Shown in pieces: positions 5,904 to 9,198 of a DNA stretch of 9,198 bases. Numbering within the stretch: position 1 is the first letter of the stretch; each line of letters starts with the position of its first letter. The stretch is from NCBI GenBank assembly GCA_038234045.1, contig JBBSUX010000136.1, forward strand, positions 1-9,198. Direction: 5' to 3'. A program made the translations under genes and the position numbers. This stretch comes from JBBSUX01 sp038234045. Lineage in GTDB: Bacteria > Pseudomonadota > Gammaproteobacteria > Burkholderiales > Burkholderiaceae_C. The notes beneath the pieces were generated by a model, which did not search any database, was not told the DNA's origin, and saw only the letters and a list, made by a program, of their open reading frames with translations.

Positions 5904-8204
5904 ATGACCACAGCGCTGAGACCTTTAAAGTCCGCGTCCCCTTCACTGCACTCCGAAGCCATCACATCGGCTGCATCGGCGGCGGCGGCCAATGCGGCAG
6001 CCGCGAGTTTCGCGAGTCTTACCGCCGGGCTTGACTACCTTGGTGCGCCGGGCATTGAGTTGGTGCGTCAGGCTTATCGCTTCGCTGATGAGGCACATCT
6101 TGGTCAGCTGCGCGCCAACGGCGAACCCTACATTACGCACCCTATTGCGGTCGCGGCGCAATGCGCCACCTGGAAGCTTGACGCTCAGGCCTTGATGGCT
6201 GCACTGCTGCACGACGCGATCGAAGACTGCGGCGTGACGAAGCCGGAATTGATTGATCGCTTCGGCGCTCCAGTCGCCGAACTTGTCGATGGACTTACCA
6301 AGCTGGACAAGCTCAGCTTCACCACCCGTGAGGAAAACCAGGCAGAGTCTTTTCGGAAGATGCTGCTGGCGATGGCGCGCGATGTTCGGGTGATTCTCAT
6401 AAAACTGGCCGACCGCACCCACAACATGCGCACCATGGCCGACATGCCGCGCCAGAAATGGGGCCGGATCGCCGCCGAGACGCTCGAAATATATGCGCCG
6501 ATTGCCCACCGCCTTGGACTGAACCAAACCTACCGCGAACTGCAGGACCTGTCGTTTCGCTACCTGCGACCCTGGCGGCAGGCCACCCTGGCCAAGGCTG
6601 TTGCCAAAGCACGCAGCCGCCGCAAGGATCTGCTGCAGAAAGTCCAAGCCGATGTCGATGACACCTTTGCGGCAGCGGGCATGCGGGTTCGCATCGCAGG
6701 GCGTGAGAAAACGCTCTATTCGATCTATCGCAAGATGGACCAGAAACACCTGAGCTTTGCGCAGGTCACGGACATCTATGGTTTTCGCGTCGTCGTTCCG
6801 ACCGTGACCGACTGCTACACCGCGCTTGGTCTGCTCCATCAGATGTACAAACCGGTGCCGGGCAGATTCAAGGACCATATCGCGATCGCCAAGGTCAATG
6901 GTTACCAGTCCCTTCACACGACGTTGGTAGGGCCGTCGGGAATCAATATCGAATTCCAGCTCCGTACCGAAGAAATGCACATGGTGGCAGAGGCTGGCGT
7001 TGCCGCGCACTGGCTCTACAAGAGCAGCGACGACACGGCTACTTCGGAGCGGCTCGGCACGCAGTGGCTGCAGTCCCTGCTCGACATCCAGCAGGAAACA
7101 CGTGATGCGGCAGAATTTTGGGATCATGTAAAGGTCGATCTCTTCCCCGATGCGGTGTATGTGTTCACGCCAAAAAGCCAGATCATGGCCCTGCCACGCG
7201 GAGCGACGGTCGTGGATTTTGCCTATGCCATCCACACCACAGTAGGCGACATGACCGTCGCGGCGAAGATCAATGGCGAGCAGGCACCGCTGCGCACCGA
7301 GCTGAGGAACGGTGATGTGGTCGAAGTGGTGACCGCTCCGTTTTCAACGCCCAACCCCGCATGGTTGGGGTTCGTACGCACCGGCCGGGCACGCTCCAAG
7401 ATCCGGCACTATGTCAAAACGCTCAAGCTGCATGAGTCTCAGGCACTTGGCGAGAAACTGCTGGTGCATGCACTCCGGTCTGAAGGGATAGGAAGCCTGC
7501 CGCCTCAGACGCCCGAGAGCCAGCCCCTCTGGGACAAGTTGTTGCGCTTTACAGGCAGCCGGGATCGCGCCGAGTTGCTGATCGACCTGGGGCTGGGCAA
7601 GCGCATTGCCAGCATCGTCGCCAAGCGGCTGATGATTCTCATGACCGAAGGCGGCGCTCGACCCGACGCACTGCTTCTCACCCGGGAACGCTATTCTTCG
7701 CGAGACGCCATGTCGCTAGGTGCCGTCATACTGGACGGCAGCGAGAACGCTTCGGTCCAGTACGCCAAGTGCTGCCGGCCAGTGCCGGGGGACAACATCG
7801 TGGGCTACTTGGGACGCGGCGAAGGACTCACCATTCACGTACACGATTGCGCTGTGGCATCCAAACTTCAGCACAAGGACAGCGAGCGGTTCATCGCGGT
7901 GGCTTGGGCCGATGAAACAGTGCGCCCGTTCGAAACCGGCATCCTGGTCACCGTCGACAATCGCAAAGGCGTATTGGCGCGGGTTTCGGTGGAACTTGCG
8001 AAAGCCGAAGTGGACATTACGCAGGTGGATATGGGTGACGAGGCGGACTTCGCCACCGCCGACCTGCGCTTCGTGGTGGAGGTCCGCGATCGCGCGCACC
8101 TGGATCACGCGATTCGCGCGCTGGCCCGCACACCGTCGGTGCTGCGTACACGCCGCATCATTCCAGCACCCTACGTGTCAGACGACACTCCCGCCGCGGG
8201 ATAG
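5904..8204 (+). CDS. spoT: bifunctional (p)ppGpp synthetase/hydrolase, SpoT/Rel type
   Basis: Makes (p)ppGpp from GTP/GDP and ATP and hydrolyses it back, setting the stringent response. Domains of the 766-aa product in order: HD hydrolase (H79, H103-D104, and D170 in LADRTHN; all present, so hydrolysis is predicted intact); synthetase (TDIYGFR with D290, GYQSLHT 333-339, IEFQLRT with E350); TGS (about 412-475); a helical region; a Cys/His module (C623, C624, H647, C649); C-terminal ACT (about 680-755). The synthetase carries RFKD (321-324), the basic RxKD motif of bifunctional enzymes rather than the acidic ExDD motif of RelA. The N-terminus is about 30 residues longer than E. coli SpoT and Ala/Ser-rich (21-39). 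A stop at 5898 makes ATG 5904 the first possible start, yet its GAGGG directly abuts the ATG. The 3' end overlaps greB by 34 bp. Confidence 0.95.
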   Translation: MTTALRPLKSASPSLHSEAITSAASAAAANAAAASFASLTAGLDYLGAPGIELVRQAYRFADEAHLGQLRANGEPYITHPIAVAAQCATWKLDAQALMAALLHDAIEDCGVTKPELIDRFGAPVAELVDGLTKLDKLSFTTREENQAESFRKMLLAMARDVRVILIKLADRTHNMRTMADMPRQKWGRIAAETLEIYAPIAHRLGLNQTYRELQDLSFRYLRPWRQATLAKAVAKARSRRKDLLQKVQADVDDTFAAAGMRVRIAGREKTLYSIYRKMDQKHLSFAQVTDIYGFRVVVPTVTDCYTALGLLHQMYKPVPGRFKDHIAIAKVNGYQSLHTTLVGPSGINIEFQLRTEEMHMVAEAGVAAHWLYKSSDDTATSERLGTQWLQSLLDIQQETRDAAEFWDHVKVDLFPDAVYVFTPKSQIMALPRGATVVDFAYAIHTTVGDMTVAAKINGEQAPLRTELRNGDVVEVVTAPFSTPNPAWLGFVRTGRARSKIRHYVKTLKLHESQALGEKLLVHALRSEGIGSLPPQTPESQPLWDKLLRFTGSRDRAELLIDLGLGKRIASIVAKRLMILMTEGGARPDALLLTRERYSSRDAMSLGAVILDGSENASVQYAKCCRPVPGDNIVGYLGRGEGLTIHVHDCAVASKLQHKDSERFIAVAWADETVRPFETGILVTVDNRKGVLARVSVELAKAEVDITQVDMGDEADFATADLRFVVEVRDRAHLDHAIRALARTPSVLRTRRIIPAPYVSDDTPAAG

Positions 8205-8761
8205 CTCACCGCAGTCACTTCGAGATCGGCCGCTCCTCCGGGCCGCTCAAGATGCACCACGTCTCCCACCCGGGAACCAAGCAGGGCACGGGCAACAGGC
8301 GCAACCCAGCTCACTTCACCCTTGGCGCTGTCAGCTTCATCCACCCCAAGAATCGTGATTTCAGCGGCTGTGCCGTGATCATCTTCATAGCGTACCCGCG
8401 CGCCGAAAAACACCTGATCCGACCCCGCATGCACGCTGGGGTCGGTGATGCTGGCGATTTCGAGCCTGCGTGTCAGGAAGCGGATGCGACGATCGATCTC
8501 GCGCAACCTCTTCTTGCCATACAGGTAATCCCCGTTTTCGGACCGATCACCGTTGCCAGCTGCCCAGTGCACGACTTCAACCACTTTGGGTCGCTCCCGG
8601 TCGATCAGATCGAGCAGCTCTGCCTTCAGACGGGCGTATCCGCCAGGGGTAATGTAGTTGGGGCGGTTGCCAACAAGGTCCGTTGACCCATCACCAGCTC
8701 CTTCTACGTCCGCGTCGTCGTCAAAATCACTGTCGCTTTCGCGGGTGAAGGCTTTATTCAT
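8171..8761 (-). CDS. greB: transcript cleavage factor GreB
   Basis: Binds the RNA polymerase secondary channel and stimulates cleavage of backtracked RNA, rescuing arrested complexes. The 196-aa product matches GreB throughout: ITPGGYARLKAELLDL (37-52), RPKVVEVVHWAA (57-68), the coiled-coil tip GDRSENGDY (71-79) with the catalytic acidic residues D72 and E75, KKRLREIDRRIRFL (83-96), VFFGARV (117-123) and PVARALLGSRVGD (155-167). KKRLREIDRR and VFFGA favour GreB over GreA. A 33-residue acidic N-terminal extension (SDSDFDDDADVEG and following) is absent from E. coli GreB (158 aa). ATG 8761 is preceded by a modest AGG at about 9 nt. It is convergent with spoT and sits next to the island boundary. 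Confidence 0.95.
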   Translation of the reverse strand: MNKAFTRESDSDFDDDADVEGAGDGSTDLVGNRPNYITPGGYARLKAELLDLIDRERPKVVEVVHWAAGNGDRSENGDYLYGKKRLREIDRRIRFLTRRLEIASITDPSVHAGSDQVFFGARVRYEDDHGTAAEITILGVDEADSAKGEVSWVAPVARALLGSRVGDVVHLERPGGAADLEVTAVSYPAAGVSSDT

Positions 8762-8856
8762 GGCGCAACCTGTTGGGGGGAGCGGAGTAAAAGATCAGGA
8801 AGCGTTCCTATGGTGAGCGCAAGCTGACCATGCGTGACCGTGACGAAATGAGAAAT

Positions 8857-8882
8857 GCCCCGACACCTTGCGGCTTCGGGGC
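8857..8882 (-). terminator. hairpin terminator left behind the truncated tRNA
   Basis: Read on the minus strand, GCCCCGA (8882-8876) pairs with TCGGGGC (8863-8857). The loop can extend the stem with GCC/GGT around a GCAA tetraloop. ATTTCTCATTT follows, a broken U-tract. It starts 6 nt past the CCA end of the tRNA remnant, the usual place for a tRNA terminator. It could also act on plus-strand transcripts, since TTTGCTT follows on that side. Confidence 0.6.
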
Positions 8883-8888
8883 TTTGCT

Positions 8889-8937
8889 TGGTGCGGCTGG
8901 CAGGACTTGGACCCACTACCCCTTGGTTCGTAGTCAA
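8889..8937 (-). pseudogene. 3' fragment of a tRNA gene (probably tRNA-Arg, ACG): island attachment-site copy
   Basis: Read on the minus strand from 8933: CTACGAA (an anticodon loop with T33 and anticodon ACG), CCAAG (3' anticodon stem), GGGTA (variable loop), T-arm GTGGG-TCCAAGT-CCTGC, acceptor strand CAGCCGC, discriminator A and encoded CCA ending at 8889. No D-arm or 5' acceptor strand (expected GCGGCTG) exists upstream; that DNA is AT-rich. Two departures suggest decay: the T-loop begins TCC rather than TTC, and position 48 is A rather than C. TTGA (8937-8934) still nearly pairs with CCAA, so homology may extend into the 5' anticodon stem. It fits the displaced 3' end left when an element integrates into a tRNA gene. 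Isoacceptor identity is inference. Confidence 0.72.
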
Positions 8938-8940
8938 TAC

Positions 8941-8953
8941 AATCAAGAATTTA
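8941..8953 (+). promoter_or_regulatory. IHF-binding consensus site next to the att core
   Basis: The 13 bases match the published IHF consensus WATCAANNNNTTR at every defined position (AATCAA, four bases, TTA). It begins 3-8 bp from the edge of the tRNA fragment, where a DNA-bending site of an intasome would be expected. Binding itself is inferred. Confidence 0.5.
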
Positions 8954-8995
8954 TTAGATTTAACGGCGTCCATACTTTTCAATCAAATCGATATG

Positions 8996-9008
8996 AATCA
9001 ATGGGTTA
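8996..9008 (+). promoter_or_regulatory. second IHF-binding consensus site
   Basis: A second full match to WATCAANNNNTTR (AATCAA, TGGG, TTA), in the same orientation and 55 bp from the first. A near match with one deviation lies between them at 8981-8993 (AATCAA, ATCG, ATA). The cluster lies between the att core and the integrase gene. Confidence 0.45.
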
Positions 9009-9057
9009 GGATAATTTAGCATCCAAATTCAGCCTAAGACGTACAATGACTGCCAGC

Positions 9058-9112
9058 GAGAAACGGCAACCGAACGGCAACCAGCCGGGAGAAACGGCAA
9101 CCGAACGGCAAC
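9058..9112 (+). repeat. 24-bp direct repeats with internal 8-bp units: candidate integrase arm-type sites
   Basis: Two identical 24-bp copies (9058-9081 and 9089-9112) are separated by 7 bp, giving a 31-bp period. Each contains ACGGCAAC twice, so the unit begins at 9063, 9074, 9094 and 9105. The steps of 11, 20 and 11 bp are near whole helical turns, placing all four on one face of the DNA. They lie 14-68 bp upstream of the integrase start. By analogy with other tyrosine-recombinase elements these could be arm-type integrase or excisionase sites; autoregulatory operators are the alternative. Confidence 0.85.
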
Positions 9113-9125
9113 TGGAAGGCAGATC

Positions 9126-9198
9126 ATGGGCATCATCACCGACAAAGAACTGGGGTCCAAGCCGAACGGTGCAGACCAGTGGTACACAGACCCTGCGC
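9126..9198 (+). CDS. tyrosine-recombinase integrase, N-terminal fragment (runs off the right edge)
   Basis: Only 24 codons are inside the window, starting MGIITDKELGSKPNGADQWY. This resembles the N-terminal arm-DNA-binding (DUF4102-type) domain of phage and island integrases, which open with a TDKE-like motif, a KP turn and a W/Y-x-D segment. The ATG at 9126 has a good GGAAGG (9114-9119) 6 nt upstream. No catalytic residue is visible, so the call rests on the short N-terminus plus context: a truncated tRNA end, IHF sites and phased repeats directly upstream. The gene reads away from the tRNA fragment into the element. A different DNA-binding protein cannot be excluded from so few residues. 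Confidence 0.68.
   Translation, partial: MGIITDKELGSKPNGADQWYTDPA

Larger units (their letters stand above)
8762..9198. mobile_element. edge of an integrated genomic island or prophage inserted at a tRNA gene
   Basis: Region to the right of greB. From 8762 to 8888 it is ordinary chromosomal flank with the tRNA terminator. From the tRNA fragment (8889-8937) onward it is element DNA: AT-rich, with IHF-like sites, 24-bp repeats and the start of an integrase gene. Because the fragment's 3' flank is on the left, the reconstituted full-length tRNA should lie at the far end of the element, to the right of the window. Cargo is not visible. Apart from the integrase start I see no genes in 8762-9125. 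Confidence 0.7.

Noticed and set aside
5943..7235. Long open frame (430 codons) on the minus strand inside spoT
   Set aside because: It is fully antisense to SpoT, whose protein matches its family end to end. Long antisense frames are common in G+C-rich genes.
8758..8982. 74-codon minus-strand frame upstream of greB
   Set aside because: It runs through the tRNA remnant and terminator hairpin and has no protein family character; a typical spurious frame over a tRNA.
8889..8990. Functional full-length tRNA gene
   Set aside because: No 5' acceptor strand, D-arm or complete anticodon stem can be found on the 5' side.
8987..9015. Sigma-70 promoter for the integrase using GATAAT (9010-9015) as -10
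   Set aside because: The -10 is reasonable but no recognisable -35 lies 16-18 bp upstream, so it was not listed as a feature.
9058..9112. CRISPR array
   Set aside because: Only two copies, a 7-bp gap rather than a 25-40-bp spacer, internal sub-repeats, and no cas genes.

Overview
The window reads as a betaproteobacterial chromosome, most likely Burkholderiales. The basis is gene order (hemW, rdgB, rph, a PP2C phosphatase and a Hanks-type kinase on the minus strand; yicC, gmk, rpoZ and spoT on the plus strand; greB convergent with spoT), G+C-rich coding sequence, and proteins that match proteobacterial families motif by motif. The order is recalled from known genomes; no database search was run.

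Left arm (1-3635, minus strand): a run transcribed right to left. It holds a Ser/Thr kinase, a PP2C phosphatase whose GTG start overlaps the kinase stop (GTGA), RNase PH, the XTP/dITP pyrophosphatase RdgB, and the first codons of HemW, which may also be GTGA-coupled. Together they cover reversible protein phosphorylation, tRNA 3'-end trimming, nucleotide-pool cleansing and a heme-related radical-SAM protein. A divergent intergenic region (3636-3811) carries two identical 8-bp palindromes exactly 20 bp apart.

Middle (3812-8204, plus strand): yicC (RNase family), gmk (GMP to GDP), rpoZ (omega subunit), a strong intrinsic terminator, then spoT (bifunctional (p)ppGpp synthetase/hydrolase). Guanylate supply, the polymerase subunit that forms part of a ppGpp site, and the alarmone enzyme are therefore clustered. 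greB (minus strand) meets spoT tail to tail with a 34-bp coding overlap.

Right end (8762-9198): the core chromosome stops at the 3' part of a tRNA gene with no 5' half, followed by its terminator-like hairpin. To its right the DNA becomes AT-rich (about one third G+C over 8941-9050 by hand count). It holds two perfect matches to the IHF consensus, a third near match, two 24-bp direct repeats built from four phased 8-bp units, and the first 24 codons of what looks like a tyrosine-recombinase integrase. This is the edge of an integrated genomic island or prophage, and its attachment-site architecture is the most interesting part of the window. The cargo of the element lies outside the window. 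I see no undescribed multi-gene system within these bases.
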